This document shows, one piece after another, positions 46,601 through 53,683 of a stretch of DNA of 64,000 bases. Origin of the DNA: Marivirga salinae. Its GTDB lineage: Bacteria; Bacteroidota; Bacteroidia; Cytophagales; Cyclobacteriaceae. The stretch covers positions 1,867,501 to 1,931,500 of the forward strand of contig NZ_CP129971.1 of the NCBI RefSeq assembly GCF_030503855.1. Direction: 5' to 3'. How positions within the stretch are numbered: the stretch's first letter is position 1; each line of letters opens with the position of its first letter. Under the pieces are notes generated by a model. That model saw nothing but the letters and a program-made list of their open reading frames with translations. It made no database searches and was not told the origin of the DNA. The position numbers were made by a program, and so were the translations under genes.

Positions 46601-48468
46601 ATGGGATAAAGTGGAATGCTAATAATATATTTCGTTTAGGTGATAGGGTTGGAGATCGATATACGCAATATATTGTGTATACAGGTGAGGGTGATTCCAT
46701 AACCATTGATTCTTTAAAAGCAGATACTAGGTATGGTGTTATGGCTTTAACTTATAATGTCTCTGAAACTGAAGATCCAAATTATATGAATTCTGATGTG
46801 GTTACAAAATCATTTTACACAACACCAAATGCACCTGTTCAATTACCGCAAAACTTTTCAATTTTTGATCGGGAACCTATTTCAACAAATTTTACTTTTC
46901 AGGATTCGGTGGCGACTGGAGCATTGATATTGATTAAGGAAAATGAAGCAGTTGATTTAAGTTTGGCTACAGATAGCATTAAGAATCAGAATACTTCAGG
47001 ATATGTAGTTGATTTTACTGAATTAGATAGTCTTGAAGATGGAGCCAGAATATACTTCAATGATAATTATTCTGACATGAATTATTATTTGGAAGGGTTA
47101 AAGGAATCAACTGAATATCACTATGCTATTTTTAATTATCGAGAGAATTCTGTAGCTAGAGTAGTAAATGAAAATGCCTTAACAGGTAGCTTCAAAACAC
47201 AAGATGCGAGTTATAAAATAAATGGTTTCAATTTACCAAATAATTCCTTGCAGGGTGAAGAGATTTGCATGGGTGCAAATATAAAAATCTATTACAACTA
47301 CACTGGAACTAATGAAGGTGATAATTCAGCTATTCCAATCATTTCAAATTCTTTAGGTATGAGTGATAGTACACTTTTGGATGTAATAAGTGAGGAGGAT
47401 GGTTTAATGATAGTGAGTCTACCTGAGGATTTGGATTCAGGCATGCACTATTTCTCTATGATTCCTGAGCTGGGAAGTGATTTTAAAATATACATAGACT
47501 CACTAAATATTCAACCGATTCAAGAAATTGAAATCACTAGAAATAATAATAAATTAGTGGTTAATGACTCGGTAGACCTAAGGTGGTATAGAAATGACGC
47601 CTTGATTTCACAAGAGAATGATTCCATTTTGCAGCTAACTAGTGAAGGAACTTACTATGCATCAAAAACCGCAGCCAACTGCGAATATTTCTCAAATGAA
47701 ATCTATGTGAAAGCTAAAGTTACCTTTACCGAGGATTCTGTCCAAAGTTGTATTGATGAATTAGTTGAAATTGAATTTGAAAATACGCTAGGCAACTTAA
47801 GTGATTCATTTAATTATTATGCTTTGCTTTTAGATAATTCAGGAAATGAACAAAATTTAGAATTGGAGTCGATAGATTTAAATAATAATTTATTCAGTTT
47901 ATCATTACCGAAGAATTTGCCAACTGATTATTACTCAATCATACTGAAAGCAGAAGGTGATAGTATAGAATCAGATACCACCACGCTTTATATTGAAAAT
48001 ATGGAGCCAGCAATCATTACCTTAACAGAAAGTGGGTTGAGTTCCAATTATGAAGAAGGTAATCAATGGTTCTTTAATGGCGAACCTATTAATGGCGCTA
48101 CTTCCCAATCCATTTCAATAGATAGGTCTGGGGTCTACTCAGTTGAAGTATCCACAGAATTTTGTAGTGTGAAATCAGAAGGCATAACGCTTACTTCAAA
48201 CCGCAGAGGATTATCAGCTGTTGGGTTTAGAGCTTACCCTAATCCAATCCGAAATGACTTAAACCTTAAATACACTGGGGATGAGTACCTTGGGTTGAGT
48301 AGTGTGGTGATCACCGATTTGACAGGAAAAGCAATTTATAATGGATTACATGACTTCCAAAATGAGAAAAAGTTAGAAATTCCATTAAGTGAAATAAATG
48401 CTGGGGTTTACTTTATAACAGTAGAAACTAACAGCTATAGAGCGCAGCAAAAATTAATTAAAAAATAA
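40636..48468 (+). CDS. Giant T9SS-secreted multidomain protein (2610 aa) with CUB-like and fibronectin III-like modules
   Basis: Signal peptide (1-25, ending NVHAA). A Trp-rich module YFWIGGSGDINDLNHWATTSGG starts at ~27 and recurs at ~1378 (YYWVNGSGNWVDLSHWATSSGG), each followed by a beta-solenoid-like stretch. Between and after these, about nine fibronectin-like modules share a GNGxxR core (e.g. GNGDDRMILIQKG, GNGEERIVLIT, GDGNRTLVSIFEG) and an L.P.T.Y motif. Three CUB-like domains lie at about 486-605, 868-992 and 1806-1932 (e.g. KLRIFDGADTTATLLESYSG). Ig-like segments precede a type A sorting domain (~2533-2610, AYPNPIRND and AGVYFITVETN). It should be exported by the type IX system; adhesion or matrix function is inferred. 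No catalytic site was recognised. Confidence 0.9.
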   Translation: MKKFYSPLKSLLSLFFILFALNVHAADYFWIGGSGDINDLNHWATTSGGSTLHTNLPGEDDDLFFDANSFSADGQTVTFNVNIGVRDFNASNVSNAIIFTGSGDFNIYGSLYIGVSVELDLDSNRLSFYSNEDGEEIEIAQGNMDIDDPKSNNISFLGSGSYTFLSNFSAANVFHYSGTIIFGANEFDFGYFNSINNVAKHIDITNAIINLSHWSIASYDVITLESANSTINVSRDFKGNNLDYFDVNILMPDFFNTVSIEDDNSFDNLTVAAGIEVEFQAESQQTITNALTVNGTASEVVEFVSSTEGSTATIIGSGINVSGDYLNITDVDFTGSGTFSLENSLVLDDSQGWEINSVPTPTGNGQFYFSKIYSDSIYLGLTAGGGQERIVFIREGTYPDVTVADDTEYTANTTFGQGQLVGTDTYVIYQGNDKQVKIDGLQPNTEYYFSRMEVNSTPDNSSVKYQSTSTSFAKIMTTLESGNIYMHNGEVSVNTGDSFYDEGGNGSYFPNKEQVLTLNSAEAGKSVKLTFNELEVRSYEKLRIFDGADTTATLLESYSGDTHSLPLSVSSSGESLTVKFESADFETSSFSSKGWQADVDITLPAPTQMASELTVENISDSTIRIKFYLGNGDDRMILIQKGTSPITFTPTDNQSYADDFEIGTVRNIRANNISSFGSGWYVTMDKLDFASEYTVKIIEYNESNGEITYAEESYETVVDNIIEAPSDDFSKYDLDFYSYDQPFVKIEKIRLSGPRVDPSSDFRNEKEANYFFLISEQPISESLLRETLKDNTRFQANEQFGLGTEIAEGVFVVTKRDNTFYDTEISGLKPSTDYYFATMLFRENRVGLTYGWNTLRFNKFTTRPENSIFLNDTVDYIDSVKFLYDPTGFAGTIWNYEDITQTFYPEQSTDKLSYQNLGIDSRVGGNTIFDLRVFDGTDSLAPLLIDYEELTVDGINSDSVIQATNSQGALTFVYKKLWSGYTHKGFYGRLFPVQAGEQEPTQSVSNFEATTTKEGTADINFVRGNGDRVVATIVNRYEESPSYIDGLDYQFNKTLKDFFTNGSQVVYNGAGNNFSINNLVPGKSYDIYFAEANGEGKNIAYAQAKKYTFNVPENRPTIAAKNLDFLLINDSTVNLSWENGNGEERIVLITLNRALFNTYQSIDGRDLPSVNGGLIEDFYRVNVDNGYSNSTLYLAYSGTGNSVNVSSKYLVRQLYNTEALKFYVLEYYGDENAKNYLSSEHKTFSFIPKIGTNKLDGSYFTISEIDAVSFKLSYETEAYYYPYESVVVVSEKGVADNTIPFESGLLPNGFTEIKNGLVGTFENKKVYFFDRPSNNYIKGLKPNTDYTVTIYNARFTKLASTITNDQIYQRDVATSNTSTYYWVNGSGNWVDLSHWATSSGGKTKHSTLPDNSSEVIFDENSVSSATKDSVVISTEEMALFSFDAKSLPNKLSFVYEDISSSIDQVNIASSFELNDSLNFFADNLTLRQALEGNKFRSNIASTILSIEIMPSKNHLNIKNVFSLMELKITNANVSFEPQSSISVEDISFNNSIIHNMPRWEGVNSISSDIKLPYVETGNRDYFNTYSNVDIDSLFLNIHKVYLKNQSTLQVEEIINNSQKTVLLTSLDGIANIKTNSDSLIVDNFYIKNNFALGSAVYYAKNSALLENTKGWINDNDSFPDVEAEAEAIIITGLKTEISLKLYNYLSFGGLYISLREANKPHKGPGELENLNANSVYSEASGEEQLLYLNTNFKFDFNRPLLNISNLSPDTEYILSFYSCYKSGDQVIFSEDRREKKFKTLKKDDILMFREGGDVIVDGRKNLYGVNGFETGEFPFERSEVTLYPNSNSKKIALTALQIRDIETDMDVSIFDGIDTSANKILDSRLSARGENLESIFQDNYPKASNAEGALTVVLEGYTSASSYSKGPKFIVYESNGVVANEPTVQASNVEISDKNQNTATITWTKGDGNRTLVSIFEGYSSFGSSIFNDGIKWNANNIFRLGDRVGDRYTQYIVYTGEGDSITIDSLKADTRYGVMALTYNVSETEDPNYMNSDVVTKSFYTTPNAPVQLPQNFSIFDREPISTNFTFQDSVATGALILIKENEAVDLSLATDSIKNQNTSGYVVDFTELDSLEDGARIYFNDNYSDMNYYLEGLKESTEYHYAIFNYRENSVARVVNENALTGSFKTQDASYKINGFNLPNNSLQGEEICMGANIKIYYNYTGTNEGDNSAIPIISNSLGMSDSTLLDVISEEDGLMIVSLPEDLDSGMHYFSMIPELGSDFKIYIDSLNIQPIQEIEITRNNNKLVVNDSVDLRWYRNDALISQENDSILQLTSEGTYYASKTAANCEYFSNEIYVKAKVTFTEDSVQSCIDELVEIEFENTLGNLSDSFNYYALLLDNSGNEQNLELESIDLNNNLFSLSLPKNLPTDYYSIILKAEGDSIESDTTTLYIENMEPAIITLTESGLSSNYEEGNQWFFNGEPINGATSQSISIDRSGVYSVEVSTEFCSVKSEGITLTSNRRGLSAVGFRAYPNPIRNDLNLKYTGDEYLGLSSVVITDLTGKAIYNGLHDFQNEKKLEIPLSEINAGVYFITVETNSYRAQQKLIKK

Positions 48469-48477
48469 ATAAAGGAG

Positions 48478-48515
48478 ATAAGGAGAGTAGTAATACAATG
48501 CTCTCCTTATTTCAA
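48478..48515. terminator. Bidirectional terminator between convergent genes
   Basis: Perfect 10-bp stem ATAAGGAGAG (48478-48487) / CTCTCCTTAT (48501-48510), 13-nt loop, T-rich after it. It overlaps the stop codon of the convergent kinase gene at 48507-48509. Confidence 0.75.
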
Positions 48516-49013
48516 TTTCTCAATCACCTCAATTGCTTTTTTTAACCTACCTTCTTCTCCTGAAATTATAGAATATTCAACGCCATATTCTTCCAACTCC
48601 CTTTGATAGCGTTCATAAAGCTCTTCTCTTATATTTGGATTTTCCCTTAAAGGGTCTGCTTCCCAAGGAAGATCAGGAGCACATAACAAATAATAGTCGT
48701 ATGGATTTTCAGCTAATTTCCCCAAAATAAATGGATGACATTGTCCATATTTCACTTCATACCACACTTTCATCATGATCAAATCTGTATCACAGAATAA
48801 AAAGTGTTGAGCATTTTTAGCTTGCGTTTTTTCAGCTCCAAGCATGCCTTTACTAATTTTCAGTAGATCAGATTTCTCATACTGACTGCCATTTTCTTCT
48901 AGATATTGTCGTCCGTATTCAGGCACATATAGCTCCTGAAAGTAATTCGCTAATCCTTTTGTTAAGGTACTTTTACCAGTACTTTCAGGTCCTATTATTG
49001 CAATTTTAATCAT
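48507..49013 (-). CDS. NadR-like P-loop kinase (AAA_28), candidate thiamine kinase
   Basis: 168 residues, matching the kinase half of NadR alone without the nucleotidyltransferase domain. Walker A is IIGPESTGKSTLTKGLA (~6-22), followed by VPEYGRQYLEENG and a Walker B-like FLFCDTDLIMMKVW. NadR-type kinases phosphorylate nicotinamide riboside. Here the gene overlaps pnuT by 4 nt and the pair is led by a TPP riboswitch, so phosphorylation of imported thiamine or a precursor is the simpler inference. This would be a non-orthologous substitute for ThiN/Tnr3-type enzymes. Alternative: a true ribosylnicotinamide kinase that happens to be co-transcribed. Confidence 0.75.
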   Translation of the reverse strand: MIKIAIIGPESTGKSTLTKGLANYFQELYVPEYGRQYLEENGSQYEKSDLLKISKGMLGAEKTQAKNAQHFLFCDTDLIMMKVWYEVKYGQCHPFILGKLAENPYDYYLLCAPDLPWEADPLRENPNIREELYERYQRELEEYGVEYSIISGEEGRLKKAIEVIEKLK

Positions 49014-49615
49014 GCGTATTTGGTATGGTAAAGTTTGCGCCAGTTGAAATAACCTACTGCTGCTATAATTACATAAGCCGCCATTAAGAGAGATGTTAAA
49101 AATAATTCTCTTTGGAAATAAATGTAAACCGCTACGGCATCAATAACGATCCAGTAGAGCCAATTTTCTAATACTTTTCGTGTTACCAATAAGGTGGTCA
49201 ATACACTAAAAATGGTTGTGAAAGAATCTAAATAGGGGAGTTGTGCATCTGTGTTTTCTACCAAAAAGTAAGCAAGTCCAAAAGTGAAAAGGATCCCTGA
49301 AATGATAAATATAACATGCTCTTTTAATTTCATTTTAGAGATAGGTAACTCCTTTTCTTTTCTATTGGGATTTCTCCAATGCCACCAACCATATACTGTT
49401 GTGCCTAAATAATAGAAGTTTAATCCCATTTCTGCGTAAAGCTGAACTTGATAGCAAATAACTAAATAAATACTTACGCTTACCAAACTAGCATACCAGC
49501 ACCAGATCATCTCTTTGGCTGCAAAATAGATATATAAGATGCCAAAAAATACACCTAATCCTTCGAGCCATCCCATATTGAGGAGGCCATAATACAATTC
49601 ATTTAAAATTTCCAT
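49010..49615 (-). CDS. pnuT: PnuC-family transporter, predicted thiamine transporter PnuT
   Basis: 201 residues with about seven transmembrane helices. PnuC hallmarks are WLEGLGVFFGILYIYFAAKE near the N-terminus, YGWWHWRN (~95), and NWLYWIVIDAVAVYIYFQRELFLTSLLMAAYV, where the Trp/Asn residues stack on the ligand in PnuC structures. PnuC members move vitamins by facilitated diffusion with trapping by phosphorylation. The TPP riboswitch ends ~14 nt before the start codon, so the PnuT (thiamine) subtype is predicted rather than PnuC (nicotinamide riboside) or PnuX (riboflavin). Overlaps the kinase gene by 4 nt. Confidence 0.88.
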   Translation of the reverse strand: MEILNELYYGLLNMGWLEGLGVFFGILYIYFAAKEMIWCWYASLVSVSIYLVICYQVQLYAEMGLNFYYLGTTVYGWWHWRNPNRKEKELPISKMKLKEHVIFIISGILFTFGLAYFLVENTDAQLPYLDSFTTIFSVLTTLLVTRKVLENWLYWIVIDAVAVYIYFQRELFLTSLLMAAYVIIAAVGYFNWRKLYHTKYA

Positions 49616-49629
49616 TTGCTATATCATTG

Positions 49630-49698
49630 ATTCCTACGCCTGCATTATCAGGATCAGGTCCAGGGTATGTTCTCAGCCCGTTATTATGAGGCACCCCT
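49630..49698 (-). promoter_or_regulatory. TPP riboswitch upstream of pnuT
   Basis: On the minus strand: AAGGGGTGCC, CGGGCTGAGAACATACCC, TGGACCTGATC, GATAATGC and GCGTAGGAA, the THI-box core in order. The aptamer ends ~14 nt from the pnuT ATG with no room for a terminator, implying control of translation initiation. TAACTTG just upstream (minus strand, near 49714-49720) is a likely -7 box. Confidence 0.92.
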
Positions 49699-49810
49699 TA
49701 ATTGATGGCACAAGTTAGGAGAATATATACAAAAAGAAAAAAGGTTTAGATTACTCTTTTATGCGTTTTTTTAAATTTAACAGGTCTTTATTTTTTCGCA
49801 TACTGAGGTT

Positions 49811-50276
49811 TTACATTTTATCTACTAAAACAACTGCAGTTAATATGGAATCAAATGAAAATACAGCATCTAATAGAATGATTTGAAATATTACGGAAGA
49901 AAAGCTGTTTGCTTTGGATTTAGATTTTACATCAATTTCTTCTACTTCTAATTTATGGTGGATTTCAATTGTACTTTTATAAATTAAAAATAGTCCGCCT
50001 GGCATTAGGAAGATATCTCGATATGTGAGTTCAAAACCAGATATTTTGTGGTGAGTGGTTGAGTAAGACCAATTAACCATGATACTGCAAATAATAAGGC
50101 AATTCTCATGACAAAAGCTAAAGTCAATCCTAATGTTCTTGCTTTACCTTGTTGATTTGTGAGATGTTGATTACATCAAATTGATAGGATATTATATTAC
50201 CTATACTTAAAACTACGTCCATCAAGGTAAGAGATAATAAACTGATTAATCCATTAGCAGTTAGTAATACTTCCAG
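49811..50276 (-). pseudogene. TerC-family membrane protein, broken and truncated
   Basis: Three pieces in different frames spell a TerC protein. First comes EVLLTANGLISLLSLTLMD and LSIGNIIS from about 50276, where CTG replaces the expected ATG. Then [19 protein letters not shown] and [14 protein letters not shown] in another frame. Last is [25 protein letters not shown]...LLDAVFSFDSILTAVVLVD, in the frame of the ORF at 49811-50080. The protein stops right after the FDSILTA motif, so the second half of the usual seven-helix protein is absent. TerC proteins are linked to metal export. This copy is surely non-functional. Confidence 0.8.
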
Positions 50277-50308
50277 AAGGTTGAAAAATTAGTTTTTAAA
50301 ACTTGAAG

Positions 50309-52072
50309 TTAATTTAATTCTTCTTTAGCTAAAGGGATTTTAACTTCAAATGTACTCCCTACTTTCGGTTCACTTTGTACTGATACGTCACCTTTCAAAC
50401 GTTCAATTGCTCTTTTTAAAACAAATAGACCTAAACCTGTTCCTGATCCCTCTTCACTGGCTCTGTAAAACATTCCAAATATCTTATTTATATGTTCAGG
50501 TTCAATTCCATGCCCATTATCTATTACCTTTAATATGACATGATCTTTTCGCTTAAAAATTACTACATCTACCTTAGGCTGATTTTTATTAATATCAATA
50601 TATTTAATACTGTTTTCAATCAAATTCTGTAAAATAGTATTAATAATATACCACTCAGATTTAAAATATAAATTGCTCTCTATATCGATGGTAAAACTTA
50701 TCTTGGAGTAGTTAGGAAGATACGCATAAGCTGAAATACAATTGTCTACAATCTCATAAAAATTGATTGGAGTAAGCTTAATATCTCTATAATTCAATTC
50801 TGTGATGTTGATGAGCTCCATTACAATCATATTCAATCTTCTGATTTGATGATCATACATTTTAAAGAAATGTCTTGCATCAGGATCTTTGATATCTTTA
50901 TCAACTAATTCACTTAAACCCAAAAGAGATGCAATGGGTCCTTTCAAATCATGGGAAACTCTATAGAAAAATGAATCTAATTCGGTATTTTTCTTTTCTA
51001 TTATTGAGGCTTTTTCTTGCTCTATTTCGGCATCTTTCTCTAAATCTTCCATATGGGAAATCACCTCATAGCCATCTACTAAATTTTTGATGTATTTATT
51101 ATTTTCCTCTTCCTTCAGTTTTACGTATTCCTCTAAATGAAAAAGTGCTTTTGAAGTGTTGACAGGCTTAAAACATTGAAAAAGAAGGTTATGACACTTA
51201 AATAAACTGATTTTTAGATTACTTTTTTCAGCTATTTTTACTGCTTCTTCTAATAAGTCGATAGCCTCCTTAATCTTTCCTTGCTTGAAATAAACTCCTC
51301 CTAATTTCTCCATACTCTCTACCATACCCGCTTCTATATTGTGTTGGTTAAATAGAGATAAAGCAATCATAAAATGATAGCCGGCTTTATCAAGCTTTCC
51401 GGCTTTGGATTTAATTTTCCCAGCCAGATAATAAGCACTTGCAAGCTTCTCTTCCTGCTGGAGTTCTTCTTTTACTTTAATACATTTTTCTATTAATTGT
51501 GAAGCTTTGGAAACTTTATTAGATTTTAAATTAATACTTGCTAGGCTTAAATAGATATCGCTGATTAAGTTGATGTTTTGATGTTCCTCAGCCTCTGCAA
51601 GTGCTTCTTCATAAGCTAGAAATGCATTTTTGAAATCATGAAAACCTTCATATAAATTCCCTAAAAGGCATAGAGATTTTATGTGAAATTCATGATTTTT
51701 AATTTTAGCATATAAATGAAGTGCATAAGTTAAGTAAGGTAAAGCTTCACTGTACTTTTCTTGTTCTTTTAATAGTAATCCAATGTTATAGCAAGCATCA
51801 CCTTTCCCTTTATCGTAATTGATTTTATTGGATATTAATTGCGCTCTTTCTGCCAATGATCTAGCTGTAGTAAACTCTTTATTTCTTCTTTGTAGTGAAG
51901 AAAGTTGGTTTAAAGCATTTGCATGAATGGCATTCTTTTCTTTTATTTTTTGAGATTTAAAAAGCGCTTTTTCAGTTAAGCTTATAGCATTTGGTACACT
52001 CTCTTTTGATATTTGATGAGCCTCAGCCAGCAAATCCTCTATCTCCCCAATAAGGTTATCAGCTATCTTCAA
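50309..52072 (-). CDS. Cytoplasmic sensor histidine kinase with TPR repeats
   Basis: 587 residues without signal peptide or membrane helix. The N-terminal ~320 residues are tandem TPR repeats (e.g. GDACYNIGLLLKEQEKYSEALPYLTYAL), then a coiled coil (~330-360). The dimerisation domain has the phosphoacceptor His in FYRVSHDLKGPIASL (~371). The ATPase domain shows the N box NLIENSIKYI, G1 DNGHGIEP and G2 GSGTGLGLFVLKRA. TPR probably senses a protein or peptide partner. No response regulator is adjacent. The gene starts 39 nt after the AAA+ gene on the same strand, suggesting an operon VWA-AAA-kinase. Confidence 0.92.
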   Translation of the reverse strand: MKIADNLIGEIEDLLAEAHQISKESVPNAISLTEKALFKSQKIKEKNAIHANALNQLSSLQRRNKEFTTARSLAERAQLISNKINYDKGKGDACYNIGLLLKEQEKYSEALPYLTYALHLYAKIKNHEFHIKSLCLLGNLYEGFHDFKNAFLAYEEALAEAEEHQNINLISDIYLSLASINLKSNKVSKASQLIEKCIKVKEELQQEEKLASAYYLAGKIKSKAGKLDKAGYHFMIALSLFNQHNIEAGMVESMEKLGGVYFKQGKIKEAIDLLEEAVKIAEKSNLKISLFKCHNLLFQCFKPVNTSKALFHLEEYVKLKEEENNKYIKNLVDGYEVISHMEDLEKDAEIEQEKASIIEKKNTELDSFFYRVSHDLKGPIASLLGLSELVDKDIKDPDARHFFKMYDHQIRRLNMIVMELINITELNYRDIKLTPINFYEIVDNCISAYAYLPNYSKISFTIDIESNLYFKSEWYIINTILQNLIENSIKYIDINKNQPKVDVVIFKRKDHVILKVIDNGHGIEPEHINKIFGMFYRASEEGSGTGLGLFVLKRAIERLKGDVSVQSEPKVGSTFEVKIPLAKEELN

Positions 52073-52111
52073 GTTTATAATTAATTCAATGGTTCCATTT
52101 CAAATATACAA

Positions 52112-53683
52112 TTAAATGTTAAAATCATCATCACTCTCAGATGAATCTTCAAAATTTAACATGCTGCTTAGTAAGTCTTTAAAGCTATGTCCGGTTGCTA
52201 ATGCATGTTTACTTAAAAGACTATATTCTGCCATACCATGCAGAGCAAATTCCATCATAAAGTATGTTTCTTTCTCATTCAATTTTTTATGATGAGTTTT
52301 TACTAAGTCTTTTAGCCCAGGAATACTATCCAGTTTTTTATGATATTCTTTTTCATTATCATCATGGAATAAATCGATTTTTTTTCCATCATTGAACCAC
52401 TTGCTTATGGGCTTATAAGGATTTTTCTTTTCCCTATCTTTTCTCAATTCCTCTGGATTTGGAAAATAATCATCAAACTGGGAGCGAATGGCTTTCCCTA
52501 CTAAAGTTTGGGCAACTATGCCAGGGCCTTCTTGCTCCCCTTCGTATACTAATTCCACCTTACCCGTAATGGCCGGAACAACTCCAGTAAAATCAGACAT
52601 ACGGACATATACTTTTGGCTCCTTATTAATTAATGATCTTCGCTCAGCAGCACTTACTAAGCTTTCAAATGCGGAGATAGTTAATCTTGCTGAAACACCG
52701 CTTTTTTCATCTATGTATTCACTATTTCTTGCTTCTATTGCTATTTGCTCAATCAAATCTTTAGAGAGCTCATTCAATTCAACTGCCTCATTCTGTTCAT
52801 CTTTAATGGCAGCTTCTTGAGTGGTGATTTTTCTACCTATTTCAATCGTTTCTGGATAATGCGTTATAATCTGGGCATCAATTCTATCTTTCAAAGGAGT
52901 AATGATACTACCTCTATTCGTATAATCTTCAGGGTTTGCGGTAAATACAAATTGTAGATCTAAGGGTAATCTTAATTTAAAACCTCTTATTTGAATATCA
53001 CCTTCTTGTAAAATATTGAAGAGAGCTACCTGTATTCTAGCTTGCAAATCGGGCAATTCATTGATGACAAAAATTCCCCTATGTGAACGAGGAATTAATC
53101 CATAGTGAATAACTCTCTCATCAGAATAAGGTAATTTTAAAGTAGCAGCTTTAATGGGGTCAACATCACCAATCAAATCGGCAACGGATACATCCGGAGT
53201 TGCTAATTTTTCAGTATATCGCTCATCTCTATGCATCCAGGCAACAGCTGCATTATTTCCTTTTTCCTCCAAGATGTCCAAAGCTTGTCTGGAAATTGGG
53301 TGCATCGGATCATCATTCAATTCAGACCCCTTGAGAACTGGAATGTATTCATCAAGTAATAAGGTCATCATTCGGGCAATTCTGGTTTTTGCCTGCCCCC
53401 TTAAGCCTAATAAGTTAATATTATGACGAGATAGAATGGCTCTTTGAATGTCTGGAATAACTGTGTCTTCATAACCCCAAATGCCTTCGAAAACATTCTC
53501 ACCAGCCTTCATTTTTTTTATGAGATTTTGTCTGAGTTCTTCTTTTACTGGTTTCGGTTGATAACCGCTTTCCATTAATCCTTTAAGTGTAGTAATTTTT
53601 AATTTATCTTGCGAAGTGAGTTTATCGTAGCTCATATAATTATTTTCAGTATCTTTTTTTTCTATTTCTTTTGTAATCTTCAA
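52112..53683 (-). CDS. AAA+ ATPase of the MoxR/magnesium-chelatase (ChlI) type
   Basis: 523 residues. An unusual Walker A, LLGLRGQAKTRIARM (~93-107), is followed by Walker B GIFVINELPDL and sensor 1 FTANPEDYTNRGSIITPLKDR. The long C-terminal region continues past the ATPase lid. ChlI/MoxR-type ATPases act with VWA proteins to remodel or activate targets, and the VWA partner is directly upstream, overlapping by 38 nt if the first ATG is used. The internal Met17 (codon at 53635, MSYDKL) would remove the overlap and leave an 10-nt gap, so it may be the true start. The target is unknown. Confidence 0.88.
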   Translation of the reverse strand: MKITKEIEKKDTENNYMSYDKLTSQDKLKITTLKGLMESGYQPKPVKEELRQNLIKKMKAGENVFEGIWGYEDTVIPDIQRAILSRHNINLLGLRGQAKTRIARMMTLLLDEYIPVLKGSELNDDPMHPISRQALDILEEKGNNAAVAWMHRDERYTEKLATPDVSVADLIGDVDPIKAATLKLPYSDERVIHYGLIPRSHRGIFVINELPDLQARIQVALFNILQEGDIQIRGFKLRLPLDLQFVFTANPEDYTNRGSIITPLKDRIDAQIITHYPETIEIGRKITTQEAAIKDEQNEAVELNELSKDLIEQIAIEARNSEYIDEKSGVSARLTISAFESLVSAAERRSLINKEPKVYVRMSDFTGVVPAITGKVELVYEGEQEGPGIVAQTLVGKAIRSQFDDYFPNPEELRKDREKKNPYKPISKWFNDGKKIDLFHDDNEKEYHKKLDSIPGLKDLVKTHHKKLNEKETYFMMEFALHGMAEYSLLSKHALATGHSFKDLLSSMLNFEDSSESDDDFNI

